From JAIOZK01 sp964468645 (GTDB taxonomy: Bacteria; Bacteroidota; Bacteroidia; Bacteroidales; JAIOZK01): 64,000 nucleotides of DNA. The stretch spans positions 186,001 through 250,000 of the forward strand of contig CAYXUU010000001.1 in assembly GCA_964468645.1 (NCBI GenBank), written 5' to 3'. Shown here in pieces: positions 9,329-18,563 of this stretch. How positions within the stretch are numbered: the first letter of the stretch is position 1; each line of letters opens with the position of its first letter. A program made the position numbers and the translations under genes. A model generated the notes under the pieces. That model was not told where the DNA came from. It made no database searches and saw only the letters and a list, made by a program, of their open reading frames with translations.

Positions 9329-10054
9329 TTATTTCCCGTGTATTATTGATCCGGAACCGGTAATGGTGGAATTAATCACAGGATTCCCGAGATAATAAAC
9401 ATTGCCACTTCCAGAAATATTAACATCGAGCAGATCGGATACATTAACAAAGGTATTTCCCGAACCGGTGATATTAATAAAACAGGTATTAAGGGGAAGA
9501 TCATAAGAAAATACAGATCCACTGCCACTTATATTAAATTCGCCTTCGATGCAATTGCCTGAAAAATTAAGATTACCAGATCCGATAATATTGCCTTTAA
9601 CATAACTCGACTGGATGTGAAAATAAATATTGCCAGATCCTACAATATCCAGAAATAATTGAGGCGTATTAAACATATCACAGTACAGGTTGCCAGAACC
9701 ATTAATAGCGGCCATTTCCAGGTCTGGAGTATGAATGGTGATCTTTATTGGATAGTGGTTATTCAGGCATCTGTTGTTCTTGGTATCAATTTCGAGTGTG
9801 TTACCATGAACCCTTGTTCCGATATAATCCATAAAATTGGATTCAGCCTCGATAATCACCTTCCAAACGGTATCCTGGATGATCTCAATGTTAAAGTGAC
9901 CTTCGCTGACTATCCCTTTAAACCCGTTAAAATTTCTAATTTCAATAGTTACCTGATGATTGCCATCAATACAATTGTGATCATCAGAACAGGAACTAAT
10001 TGTTAGCACTGCTGATGTTACCAGTAAAGTAATGAGTACACCAATTCTTTTCAT
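9329..10054 (-). CDS. Putative lipoprotein with GIN/DUF2807 beta-solenoid domain
   Basis: A 241-residue protein. I choose the ATG at 10054 over the one at 10072 because it gives a clean lipoprotein signal (MKRIGVLITLLV... with lipobox TISSC). The body opens with FNGFKGIVSEGHFNIEI, typical of DUF2807 (head GIN domain). It then carries at least seven short GSGN/GSGS-centred repeats (NGSGNLY, VGSGNIY, IGSGNLN, SGSGSVF, TGSGNTF, SGSGNVY, TGSGSII) that should build a regular beta-solenoid. The family is common in Bacteroidota, is envelope-exposed and has no established biochemical role; an adhesin-like or scaffold function is a guess. It is transcribed away from the tryptophanase gene and appears monocistronic. 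Confidence 0.85.
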   Translation of the reverse strand: MKRIGVLITLLVTSAVLTISSCSDDHNCIDGNHQVTIEIRNFNGFKGIVSEGHFNIEIIQDTVWKVIIEAESNFMDYIGTRVHGNTLEIDTKNNRCLNNHYPIKITIHTPDLEMAAINGSGNLYCDMFNTPQLFLDIVGSGNIYFHIQSSYVKGNIIGSGNLNFSGNCIEGEFNISGSGSVFSYDLPLNTCFINITGSGNTFVNVSDLLDVNISGSGNVYYLGNPVINSTITGSGSIIHGK

Positions 10055-10327
10055 AATAAAAAAATTATCCATAATATTAATCGACAGAAAAAATATTAAA
10101 TGGTTGCAACAATTTTAAATGGATGATATCTGGCGTTAAAAAATTTTTTATTTTTGGAACCGATTGGAAAACAGCACCAAGTGATCAAACTTTCAAAATT
10201 CCAGAAGGAAAGGAATTATCTGAATATTAAAGACAGAGATTATCTTTTGTCTTAATCCATTGTTATACCTGCACACAAGACAGGTTCTGAATTATGTTCA
10301 AAAAATTATATAATAAAATTGCAAATT

Positions 10328-11704
10328 ATGAAATTACCTTTCGCTGAATCATATAAAATCAAAATGGTTGAAAGCCTGAAAAAAAGCACCAGGCCGGAGC
10401 GTGAGCAATGGATAAAGGCAGCCAACTACAATTTATTCAATTTAAGGAGCAACCAGGTATTTATCGACCTGCTTACTGATTCGGGTACCGGAGCAATGAG
10501 CGATAAGCAATGGTCGGAAATCATGGTAGGGGATGAGAGTTATGCTGGTGCATCGTCCTATTATAAACTCAGGAATGCCATCAAGGAAATTACCGGTTTT
10601 GAATATTTTCTTCCAACACACCAGGGCCGTGCCGCTGAGAATGTATTGTTTTCGACGCTGATTAAGGAAGGGGATCTTATTCCTGGGAATTCTCATTTCG
10701 ACACAACAAAGGGCCATATAGAGTACAGGCGGGCTATTGCTGTTGATTGTACAAATGATGATTCATTTGATACAAGCATTGAAAATCCATTCAAGGGCAA
10801 CATTGACCTTGACAAACTGGAAAAGGTTCTGAAAAGCAATCCGGTTGAAAAGATACCTTTGATCATTGTGACAATCACCTGTAATACTTCAGGTGGACAG
10901 CCTGTTTCAATGCAAAACCTCAAAGAGGTGCATGATCTTGCAAAGCAGTATAAAGTACCAGTAGTTTTTGACTCTGCAAGATTTGCCGAGAATGCCTATT
11001 TTATTAAAACCAGGGAAGAGGCATATAAAGACTGGACCATTAAAGAGATCAGCAGGGAAATGTTTAATTATGCCGATGCCATGACCATGAGCAGTAAAAA
11101 AGATGCCATTGTCAACATGGGTGGATTTATTGCCATGCATGATCCCGAGTTATTTAAAAAAGCCAGTGTTTACAATATTCTTTTTGAAGGTTATATTACC
11201 TATGGTGGTATGTCGGGAAGGGATATGAATGCCCTGGCACAGGGATTATATGAAGGTACAGAATTTGATTATCTCGACACCAGAATAAAACAGGTAGCAT
11301 ACCTCGGCAATCGTTTGATGGATTATAACATTCCTGTACTGGTTCCTTTTGGTGGTCATGCCATTTTTGTGGATGCCAAAAGATTTTTACCCAATGTACC
11401 AAAGGAGGAGTACCAGGCACAGACCCTGGCTATTGAATTGTATCTTGAGGGTGGTGTTCGTGGTGTTGAGATCGGAGCACTGCTTGCCGACAGAGATCCC
11501 GTTACACGCGAAAATCGTTACCCCAGCCTTGAGTTACTTCGTATGGCCATTCCGCGCAGAACCTATACCAACAACCATATGGATTATACGGCGGTTGCTA
11601 TGGCAAATGTTTTTGAACGCAGGGAAGCTATCGAAAGAGGACTGAAGATAAAATGGGAAGCACCTATCCTGAGACATTTTACTGTACAGCTTGAACGGAT
11701 TTAA
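10328..11704 (+). CDS. tnaA: Tryptophanase (PLP-dependent beta-eliminating lyase)
   Basis: A 458-residue enzyme that cleaves L-tryptophan to indole, pyruvate and ammonia. An open TTG three codons upstream exists, but ATG at 10328 matches the family start. Family landmarks in order: DLLTDSGTGAMS, GDESYAG, PTHQGRAAE, a TSGGQPVSM block, FDSARFAENAYFIK, and MSSKKDAIVNMGG, whose Lys pair (257-258) includes the Schiff-base lysine. The FAENAYFIKTREEAYKDWTI region follows E. coli TnaA more closely than tyrosine phenol-lyase, although DSGTGAMSDKQW is shared with the latter; I therefore favour tryptophanase and keep tyrosine phenol-lyase as the alternative. Full length, no defect. It suggests amino-acid fermentation. 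No TnaC-like leader peptide is evident upstream. Confidence 0.92.
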   Translation: MKLPFAESYKIKMVESLKKSTRPEREQWIKAANYNLFNLRSNQVFIDLLTDSGTGAMSDKQWSEIMVGDESYAGASSYYKLRNAIKEITGFEYFLPTHQGRAAENVLFSTLIKEGDLIPGNSHFDTTKGHIEYRRAIAVDCTNDDSFDTSIENPFKGNIDLDKLEKVLKSNPVEKIPLIIVTITCNTSGGQPVSMQNLKEVHDLAKQYKVPVVFDSARFAENAYFIKTREEAYKDWTIKEISREMFNYADAMTMSSKKDAIVNMGGFIAMHDPELFKKASVYNILFEGYITYGGMSGRDMNALAQGLYEGTEFDYLDTRIKQVAYLGNRLMDYNIPVLVPFGGHAIFVDAKRFLPNVPKEEYQAQTLAIELYLEGGVRGVEIGALLADRDPVTRENRYPSLELLRMAIPRRTYTNNHMDYTAVAMANVFERREAIERGLKIKWEAPILRHFTVQLERI

Positions 11705-11731
11705 CCCGGAAGTTAATCAGCATTAGTATTA

Positions 11732-11815
11732 AATAGAACACAGATTTATTATGGTCTTTATGATCGACCCTGATCATAACTTTTCATAATAATCATCAAA
11801 AATCTGTGTTCTATT
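11732..11815. repeat. 84-bp nested palindrome between tnaA and the fRMsr gene
   Basis: Outer 16-bp perfect arms AATAGAACACAGATTT (11732-11747) and AAATCTGTGTTCTATT (11800-11815) enclose two more perfect inverted pairs: TTATTATG/CATAATAA (11746-11753 / 11785-11792) and TATGATC/GATCATA (11759-11765 / 11772-11778). This multi-stem hairpin has no T-run after it. The AGAACACAG module recurs near 48245 and, with small changes, near 59008 and 59145, which fits a dispersed intergenic repeat family. Confidence 0.75.
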
Positions 11816-11837
11816 CTTATTTAAACAAGTTATTATA

Positions 11838-12299
11838 ATGAAAAAGGATAAAAAGGACAACAGGTACAAAAGATTGTTTGATCAGATTAATGGATTGATA
11901 AAAGCTGATGCTGATATCATTGCCAATATGGCCACCGTTGTTGCAGTATTGCACCATAAAATGGATTGCTTTTTCTGGACGGGTTTTTACAGGATCATTG
12001 ATGGAGAATTAATTGTGGGCCCATACCAGGGTCCTGCGGCATGTATTCATCTGAAAAAAGATACAGGGGTTTGCTGGGCAGGGGTAAACAAACGGGCAAG
12101 TATGGTGGTGCCTGATGTCGAAAAGTTTCCAGGTCATATAGCTTGTGATTCAAGATCGAAATCTGAGATTGTTGTGCCCTTAAAGAATAAAGAAGGAGAA
12201 ATAATTGGCATACTTGATGTTGATAGCAAGGATCTGGATTCTTTTGATGAAACAGATGCATTATGGCTTGAAAGAATTGTCGGCCTTCTTGCATTTTAA
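11838..12299 (+). CDS. msrC: Free methionine-(R)-sulfoxide reductase (GAF domain)
   Basis: A 153-residue single GAF-domain protein. It carries the three cysteines of the free-methionine-R-sulfoxide reductase family at Cys69, Cys79 and Cys103. Their 10 and 24 residue spacing is identical to that of E. coli Cys84/Cys94/Cys118. Surrounding blocks FFWTGFYR, GPYQGPAAC, GVCWAG, HIACDSRSKSEIVVP and LDVDS are family-typical. The enzyme reduces free (not peptide-bound) methionine-R-sulfoxide in the cytosol using thioredoxin. The start ATG at 11838 follows the palindrome. The MntP-like and QueD genes follow on the same strand. Confidence 0.92.
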   Translation: MKKDKKDNRYKRLFDQINGLIKADADIIANMATVVAVLHHKMDCFFWTGFYRIIDGELIVGPYQGPAACIHLKKDTGVCWAGVNKRASMVVPDVEKFPGHIACDSRSKSEIVVPLKNKEGEIIGILDVDSKDLDSFDETDALWLERIVGLLAF

Positions 12300-12331
12300 T
12301 TGAATATCTTTGTATTAAATCCACAGGCACC

Positions 12332-12904
12332 TTGAATCTGTTTGATATAATAATAATTTCCCTGGCACTTTCATTAAGTGTATTTCCAACAGCCATGACC
12401 AGCTCGGTAGAGAATTGCATGAGTTGGGCCAGGTCAATCAGGGTATCCCTGTTGTATGGATTGATAAAAGGAGGCTTACTTGCCCTTGGTTTCTGGCTAT
12501 GCTCAACCTTCCGGCATTTATTCGGGGATTCGGGATTGTATATCACCTTTGCGGTTTTCCTGATACTGGGAATAAAAATGATATTTCAATCAACAAAAAT
12601 TGAACTTCATGAAAGAAGGTTTAAACTAAACAACAGTGTGATCCTGTTTTTCAGTGCAATTGCTGTAAATATGGATGGATTAATTGCCGGACTGGCATTT
12701 GCATTCAACGATATCAACCTTTCCCAAACTGTAATCATTATTGGTGTATTTACATTCCTGGTAACATTGACAGGAACAAGATGTGGAAAGAAAGTAGGTA
12801 ACATGGCGATAGCTTCAAAAATTGAATTAGCCGGTGGACTTATTCTGGTTGGATATTCATTATTCATTTTGCTGAACAAGACCGGAATCATTATTTTAAA
12901 TTAA
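12332..12904 (+). CDS. MntP-like integral membrane protein with an altered first metal motif
   Basis: About 190 residues with six predicted membrane helices in the two-repeat layout of the MntP (YebN) manganese exporters. The second half aligns well with MntP: IAVNMDGLIAG with Asp115 at the position of the SLDAMAVG motif, then IELAGGLILVGYS matching the ILGGLVLIGIG end. In the first half the conserved MDAFA motif is replaced by LSVFPTA, so the first transport Asp is a Ser (Ser16). No in-frame ATG precedes it; the best start is TTG at 12332, 33 bp after the fRMsr stop. It may export something other than Mn2+ or belong to a divergent subfamily. Confidence 0.7.
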   Translation: MNLFDIIIISLALSLSVFPTAMTSSVENCMSWARSIRVSLLYGLIKGGLLALGFWLCSTFRHLFGDSGLYITFAVFLILGIKMIFQSTKIELHERRFKLNNSVILFFSAIAVNMDGLIAGLAFAFNDINLSQTVIIIGVFTFLVTLTGTRCGKKVGNMAIASKIELAGGLILVGYSLFILLNKTGIIILN

Positions 12905-12937
12905 TTTAAGATTGTTGTAAACAAAAAAAACAGAATT

Positions 12938-13426
12938 GTGTCACTTATCAGGCTTACAAAACAGTTCAATTTCGAAATGGCCCATGCCTTACAGGGTTAT
13001 GACGGGCCATGCAAAAATATTCACGGTCATTCCTATGAGTTATTTGTAACGGTGATTGGAAAACCTATTGAAGATAAAGGTTCACCCAAAATAGGAATGG
13101 TGATAGATTTTAAAGATTTGAAGTCTATTGTAAAAGAGAACATCATTTACGAATTTGACCATGCATTGGTAATCAGTTCTGAAACGGATACGGATCATAT
13201 TAAGGAGCTTCAGCGGAATTATGAAAAGATCATAGTCACTCCTTATCAACCCACCACAGAAAACTATCTTGCTGATTTTGTGGAGCGTATCCGTAACAAA
13301 CTCCCGGAAGGATTAAAACTCCATAGCATGAAGATTCAGGAAACTGTTACATCATATGCGGAGTGGTTTGCGGAGGATAATGAACCCCCCTCACCCACTC
13401 GAATGGGTGACGTCTTAACAGCTTAA
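12938..13426 (+). CDS. queD: 6-carboxytetrahydropterin synthase / 6-pyruvoyl-tetrahydropterin synthase family (QueD)
   Basis: A 162-residue T-fold enzyme of queuosine precursor synthesis, converting 7,8-dihydroneopterin triphosphate to 6-carboxytetrahydropterin. Zinc ligands are His16 (FNFEMAHAL), His29 and His31 (NIHGHSY). The catalytic Cys25 sits in DGPCKNIHGH, and a family Asp-His is in YEFDHALV. The C-terminal Glu of the active site is probably in KIQETVTSYAEW. GTG at 12938 is the likely start. It lies 33 bp downstream of the MntP-like gene on the same strand. No other que genes are in the window. Confidence 0.88.
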   Translation: MSLIRLTKQFNFEMAHALQGYDGPCKNIHGHSYELFVTVIGKPIEDKGSPKIGMVIDFKDLKSIVKENIIYEFDHALVISSETDTDHIKELQRNYEKIIVTPYQPTTENYLADFVERIRNKLPEGLKLHSMKIQETVTSYAEWFAEDNEPPSPTRMGDVLTA

Positions 13427-13563
13427 GCATTGTTTTTATGTTTGGCGTTTTTTCACTAATTATCATTATCCTTTGCTGGCAATTACTTCGAATATCGTTA
13501 CATCGCCTAATCTCTCAATCGCCCAATCAGCACCCTGTCCATTTAGGGAAGACCAGGGTGGGA

Positions 13564-13594
13564 TAAAAAAAGCACCCCCGTTACCAAGGATGCT
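13564..13594 (-). terminator. Rho-independent terminator downstream of the 925-residue PKD protein gene
   Basis: Reading the minus strand after the stop at 13621, the stem AGCATCC pairs with GGGTGCT (one G-U wobble) around a short loop and is followed directly by seven T. Position and orientation fit the end of the sigma/barrel/PKD operon. A separate 7-bp inverted repeat, CACCCTG/CAGGGTG, lies just beyond (13531-13560). Confidence 0.7.
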
Positions 13595-13620
13595 TTCGCA
13601 TTAACTAACCAAATCAGCTA

Positions 13621-16398
13621 TCACAATTTTACAAATTTGCGAATGACATTTGCTCCATCTTCAGTCATAACCCGTAAAGTATAGAAACCGTTTTGTAATG
13701 ATGAGGTATTCACCCTGTACAGGTTCTTGCCTGAATAGCCTGATTCGGAAGTGTTGTGAACCAGTTGTCCAACATTATTATAAACCATGATATTAATATC
13801 GGAAGGTTGCAGCAATGTTATTTCAATCTGTGCCTGTTCATCTACAGGATTAGGAAAAATATCTCCAGCTTCTTCCAGATATGTGGATATATTATCCTGG
13901 ACACCCAGTACAGCAGTCCCGTTATTAACAATAATATTAATATCAACTTCCTGGTTATCTTCTGTAAGCGTGATGATAATAGGAGTTGCATATATTCCAA
14001 CCATTTCGGTATGCACCTTATAGGTGCCAAGGGCCAGCTGACTGAAATCAAATAAACCTTCTTCATCAGTTCTGATATAGGTTAATGGATCATCGTTTTC
14101 ACTGAACAACAACATTTCAACACCATCGATCACACCACGGGTTTCCCCTGAATGAACCGTACCAGTTATCATTCCACCACCTGAGTTGATTCCATCCCCT
14201 GCCATCATAAAGATATCATATCCGATACCAACCGGCATTGGAAATACCGGCCATGCATCCTGCCAGGTTAATGCAGCGTAATGATAGGTTGGCATATATT
14301 CACCGTAATAGATCGACTGATCTGTGAGTTCTGCCTGAATGTAATAGATCCTCCAGTTGTCAACCTGTACATCTTCGAAAATATAATAACCATTATCACC
14401 CACCTGTGTGGTGTCAACTGTAACAAGGTTATTGGATAGTGTATCGAAGGTCATCAGGTAAACATTTGCATCATCAGCAAAACCATATTCAACATACACG
14501 AAGCCTGTAATATCAAATTCCATTTCTCCAACCCATACATCCATCATGGAGATCCATGTACATCCGGTACTATCAATAGTTGTTAGGGTAACGACATATA
14601 TTCCGTTTTCTTCATAAGTATGTGTAACATTTTGTCCGGCAAGCGAATCGCTCCCATCACCAAAGTCCCATGTATATGTTGTTGGGAATTGACTATAAGT
14701 ATAACCCTCAAAATCCACGGTCATATCATCAACATCAAAATTAAACCAGCTGAAGCAGTCACCACTTGGCCATTCTATTACATAAACACTGTCGCAGAAA
14801 GTATCGGTGCAACTGTCGTTAGCGATTGTAAGGCAAACAAAATAGGTGCCATAATCGGAAAATGTATGCATAGGATTTTGTTCTGTTGATGTAGTTCCGT
14901 CACCGAAATCCCAACTCCATGAAGTAGGATATCCCATAGAGATATCTATGAATTGCAATGTTAAGGGATCGATAATTCCGCCCATTGAATCCATCGGGAA
15001 ATAAAAATACGCTGCTTCACAGTCTTCCGGACCATAAACCCATACTTCCATGCAGAACGTATTTTCACAATTACTCAGACTATCATAAATAGTCAGGCAA
15101 ACGGTAAACTCTCCTGATGCATTATAGCTATGAACAGGATTTTGCTCCGATGAAGTGGTTCCATCACCAAACTCCCATGACCAGGAATCGATATTTCCGG
15201 ATGGGGTAAAACTCATATCAACGAACTGGAAAGTATAATAGTTCGTACTATCCGGATAAAAGTAAAAACTGGCCAAACAATCTCCTGGCCAATATCCTAC
15301 CCACAGGCTGTCGCAAAAGGTATCTGTACAACTGTCACCTTCAATCGTCAGACAGACCTGATAGGTTCCCTCCTCCTCATAAGTATGATATGGATTCTGT
15401 TCAGTTGAGGTATAACCATCACCGAAGTCCCATAACCATGAATCCGGATTTCCCCACGACATATCCATAAACTGAAAGGTATATAATCCACTGTCTGGTC
15501 TTGCCCAGTACATGGCCTGACAATCGAGCTGATTACCGACCCAGATCTCCTGGCATGAAACTGCCATACAACTGTCTCCAATTGAATCTATGCTGAAGGT
15601 TGTGAGGCAAACGAGATAGTACTGGATGCCCCCAACCGGATCAAATGTATGGGTAACATTTTGGCCGGTACCATAAGTGCCATCCCCAAAATCCCATTCA
15701 TAAGTAGCATTTGTTGGAGGAAAGACTTCACCGGTAAAGGTGTAGGTCAGGTAATCGTTGGTTGTTGCTGTAAAATTATTCCAGCAATCCCCTCCGGGCC
15801 AGTTCTCTACAATTACTTCCATACAGAAAGTGCTTTCACAATTACTTGATGTTTCCTCAATGGTCAGGCAAACAGTAAATACCCCGGTTGAAGCATAGGT
15901 GTGTGCGGGATGTTGTTCGGATGATGTATTACCATCTCCGAATTCCCATGCCCAAAAATCAATAGATCCATCCGGTGTAATGCTCATATCCCTGAAATAA
16001 ATGGTCAGCCAGTCAGTGCTGTCAGGGATATAAAAGAATGCAGCCTGACAATCACCTCCGACCGGATCGTTGCAGATTTCAAAATCAGCTACAATAGGAT
16101 TGTTGAATGTTGTAACTGTTGTGTCATGCATTGTCCAGGTACAATCAAAAGTATAAATGTGTACGTATTCCACATATATACCTCCGGTTACAATGGTGTC
16201 ACCATAATAACCCTGCTGGTCTGTTAGATACATGAAGAACCCAAGGCTGTCGTTAAGGTTAATAAAAACCTCGTGATTCGGAATTGGATCCCCACTGTCG
16301 ATGTCTGTTATCTGCCCGCTTATGTAAATGTAATCCTGTGCTTGCAAATTGAACAGACCGGCAGAAAAGATCAGCATAGCAATAATAATCTTTCTCAT
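13621..16398 (-). CDS. T9SS surface protein with six PKD repeats
   Basis: A 925-residue secreted protein with a signal peptide ending LQAQ. It then has a carboxypeptidase-regulatory-like beta domain (about 22-110: YISGQITDIDSGDPIPNHEVF). Six PKD-type repeats follow, recognised by W(D/E)FGDG and a downstream HTY/HTF plus VCLTI: WEFGDGNTSSEQ, WDFGDGTYGTGQ, WDFGDGYTSTEQ, WEFGDGTTSSEQ, WDFGDGTTSTEQ and WDFGDGSDSLAGQ. Paired Cys residues between repeats suggest disulfides. A second Cna/carboxypeptidase-like domain (MITGTVHSGETRG) and a T9SS type A domain (IFPNPVDEQAQIEI ... NVIRKFVKL) end the chain. It lies 126 bp after a paralogous gene (16525-18555) and is probably the last gene of that operon. 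Adhesion or matrix function is inferred from PKD. Confidence 0.88.
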   Translation of the reverse strand: MRKIIIAMLIFSAGLFNLQAQDYIYISGQITDIDSGDPIPNHEVFINLNDSLGFFMYLTDQQGYYGDTIVTGGIYVEYVHIYTFDCTWTMHDTTVTTFNNPIVADFEICNDPVGGDCQAAFFYIPDSTDWLTIYFRDMSITPDGSIDFWAWEFGDGNTSSEQHPAHTYASTGVFTVCLTIEETSSNCESTFCMEVIVENWPGGDCWNNFTATTNDYLTYTFTGEVFPPTNATYEWDFGDGTYGTGQNVTHTFDPVGGIQYYLVCLTTFSIDSIGDSCMAVSCQEIWVGNQLDCQAMYWARPDSGLYTFQFMDMSWGNPDSWLWDFGDGYTSTEQNPYHTYEEEGTYQVCLTIEGDSCTDTFCDSLWVGYWPGDCLASFYFYPDSTNYYTFQFVDMSFTPSGNIDSWSWEFGDGTTSSEQNPVHSYNASGEFTVCLTIYDSLSNCENTFCMEVWVYGPEDCEAAYFYFPMDSMGGIIDPLTLQFIDISMGYPTSWSWDFGDGTTSTEQNPMHTFSDYGTYFVCLTIANDSCTDTFCDSVYVIEWPSGDCFSWFNFDVDDMTVDFEGYTYSQFPTTYTWDFGDGSDSLAGQNVTHTYEENGIYVVTLTTIDSTGCTWISMMDVWVGEMEFDITGFVYVEYGFADDANVYLMTFDTLSNNLVTVDTTQVGDNGYYIFEDVQVDNWRIYYIQAELTDQSIYYGEYMPTYHYAALTWQDAWPVFPMPVGIGYDIFMMAGDGINSGGGMITGTVHSGETRGVIDGVEMLLFSENDDPLTYIRTDEEGLFDFSQLALGTYKVHTEMVGIYATPIIITLTEDNQEVDINIIVNNGTAVLGVQDNISTYLEEAGDIFPNPVDEQAQIEITLLQPSDINIMVYNNVGQLVHNTSESGYSGKNLYRVNTSSLQNGFYTLRVMTEDGANVIRKFVKL

Positions 16399-16524
16399 AA
16401 CGATTAATTTTTATAATTAACAATAAATTATTTGTTCTGTTTGTAGTTTCTGATTTCGGGTAGAGCTCTCTTTATTAAGCAGACATGAAGTTGACCGGAT
16501 GGTTGCCTGCGGTAAACGTATTTT

Positions 16525-18555
16525 TTATTTTGATTTAATGAATTTATGAGTTTCCATAAAGCTTCCTTTTCTGTTTGTAATGTTGATCAGATATACCCCT
16601 TCAGTAAGTCCTTCAATAGATAAATTTTTTGTGAAAGTGCCTGAAGCATTATTAATTAAATCCTGTTTTAAAAGGCGTCCCATAATATCATAAATGCCAA
16701 TTTCAAGATCGATTGTTTCGGAAATTTCCAGGTCAATATAAACATCCTGATAAGCCGGATTCGGATAGATGTTTCTTACAATAACATCATCATCAACATC
16801 ATAGTCTGTTATATCAAGTACATTAGAATAGCATAATTCCAGTTGGGCAATTGCACTGATGTTGGTCTCATTGATAGATATTGTTTCGGTGGTTGAAAAG
16901 TATCCTGTTACATCGGCTACCAATGTATAATTATCAAAAGGCAGGTTGGTAAAGCTAAATGAACCATCCTGGTTTGTGGTAGTAAATAATACCGGAACAG
17001 ATTCATCATTGATTAATAAAACCGTAATGTTCTCGAGCGCTCCCAACGTAAATATGCCATAATTGGGGCACCATAAAATATTGCCATTAATTTGCCCGAT
17101 ACTATACGAGTTGGAAAACGTTGGCTGCAGATTGATATTCGCATTATAGAAACTGCTGTCGTGTAGCGGGAGATTGATCACTGATGTCCATAGCAGGTTA
17201 TTACCATAATAGGTCGGGAAATATTCATGATATCTTGATGATGTTTTTGAAAGCTGGATCCTCAGCACATAATCACCTTCCATTTTTTGTGTAAACCAAT
17301 AGTAGCCGTAATCGGTGAAAACATTCGTGTCGACAGGAATAACAAATGAGGAATCTGTTACCCTGTAAAGATAGGCTATTCCGGTATCGCCAGTAGCCTC
17401 CGGGTTATTTATCGGATATTCACCTGCAAAAGCAAAACCTCCAATATCATAATAATCGGGTACAACAATCTCTTTACAAATAAAATCAGTACAGGGATCA
17501 ACCGGGTTAGAGCGGATTATTGTGAGACATACCGTATATTGACCCGGTCCGGGGAAAATAAATTCCGGGTTTTGTTCCGTTGAGGTGAGCCCATATCCTG
17601 AATCCCAGAACCAGCTATCCGGGTTACCAGTGGATAGATCATTAAAATAAACCAGGTAAGGTGTTGTTGATGTTGAATCGGGGCTGGCAATAAATTGCGC
17701 ATTGCAGGGAGCCAGGGTGTCGATTATCAACAGGGTATCACAGTAAACATCAAAGCAATATTCAATGGAATCAAAATTTGAAACTGTCAGACAAATAAAA
17801 TACTTGCCCATTTCAGGATAAGTATGCACAGGGTTCTGCTCCTCAGAAAAAGAACCATCACCAAAATCCCAGTACCAGTTGGTAATGTTACCGGTTGACA
17901 AATCGCTGAAATAAACTGTTTGGTCAATGATCTGATCAATTGTGAATGCTGCCTCACAGTTTCCGGGAGGCCTGACAAGTATATCCTCACAATATGTATC
18001 AGTACAATTATGAAGACTGTCATATATCGTCAGACAAACTTCATATATCCCTTCCTGGGGAAAAGTGTGTGTTGGATGTTGCTCTTCAGAGAATGTGCCA
18101 TCTCCGAAATCCCAGGACCATGAAACAGGGTTACCATATGACATATCATTGAACTGCACCTGAAAAGGTTCTATTTCAGGAAATGCAATAAAGTTAGCTT
18201 CACAATCATAGGGATGCATTGGGTCACAGATCTCGAAATCGGCCTGAACAGGTTTGCTTAAATCATAAACAAGGGTATCATGAATATCGCTATTACAATC
18301 TAATGTGAATATATGTAACGCCTCAATCTGAATTCCTGCAGTATAAATGCTATCAACGTAATAGCCAGACTGATCCGTGAAAACGATGTCAAGTAACACT
18401 GAATCATTTGTCTCAATAAATATCTCATGCATACTGATAGGATACCCATAATCAATATCTGTCACATAGCCGCTGATAATTGTATAATCGCTATTCGCAT
18501 TAAGCATAATACTGATGAGTATGAGTTTTAGTATTAATAGTTTTCTTTTCATCAT
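16525..18555 (-). CDS. T9SS surface protein with three PKD repeats (third degenerate)
   Basis: A 676-residue paralogue of the 925-residue protein, with the same order: signal peptide (ends near LNANS), carboxypeptidase-like domain with the matching ISGYVTDIDYGYPISMHEIF, PKD repeats, a second beta-sandwich (GQINGNILWCPN...) and a T9SS domain (IYPNPAYQDVYIDL ... ETHKFIKSK). The first two PKD units have the normal WDFGDG (WDFGDGTFSEEQ and WDFGDGSFSEEQ). In the third the signature has become WDSGYG, so that unit has lost its hallmark Phe and Asp. It starts 8 bp downstream of the beta-barrel gene at 18564 and is probably co-transcribed with it and the ECF sigma gene at 20448. Probably cell-surface exposed. 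Confidence 0.85.
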   Translation of the reverse strand: MMKRKLLILKLILISIMLNANSDYTIISGYVTDIDYGYPISMHEIFIETNDSVLLDIVFTDQSGYYVDSIYTAGIQIEALHIFTLDCNSDIHDTLVYDLSKPVQADFEICDPMHPYDCEANFIAFPEIEPFQVQFNDMSYGNPVSWSWDFGDGTFSEEQHPTHTFPQEGIYEVCLTIYDSLHNCTDTYCEDILVRPPGNCEAAFTIDQIIDQTVYFSDLSTGNITNWYWDFGDGSFSEEQNPVHTYPEMGKYFICLTVSNFDSIEYCFDVYCDTLLIIDTLAPCNAQFIASPDSTSTTPYLVYFNDLSTGNPDSWFWDSGYGLTSTEQNPEFIFPGPGQYTVCLTIIRSNPVDPCTDFICKEIVVPDYYDIGGFAFAGEYPINNPEATGDTGIAYLYRVTDSSFVIPVDTNVFTDYGYYWFTQKMEGDYVLRIQLSKTSSRYHEYFPTYYGNNLLWTSVINLPLHDSSFYNANINLQPTFSNSYSIGQINGNILWCPNYGIFTLGALENITVLLINDESVPVLFTTTNQDGSFSFTNLPFDNYTLVADVTGYFSTTETISINETNISAIAQLELCYSNVLDITDYDVDDDVIVRNIYPNPAYQDVYIDLEISETIDLEIGIYDIMGRLLKQDLINNASGTFTKNLSIEGLTEGVYLINITNRKGSFMETHKFIKSK

Positions 18556-18563
18556 TGCTCAGG

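Noticed and set aside
11995..12546. 183-residue minus-strand frame opposite the fRMsr and MntP-like genes
   Set aside because: It lies antisense to two well-supported genes and its translation has no recognisable domain.
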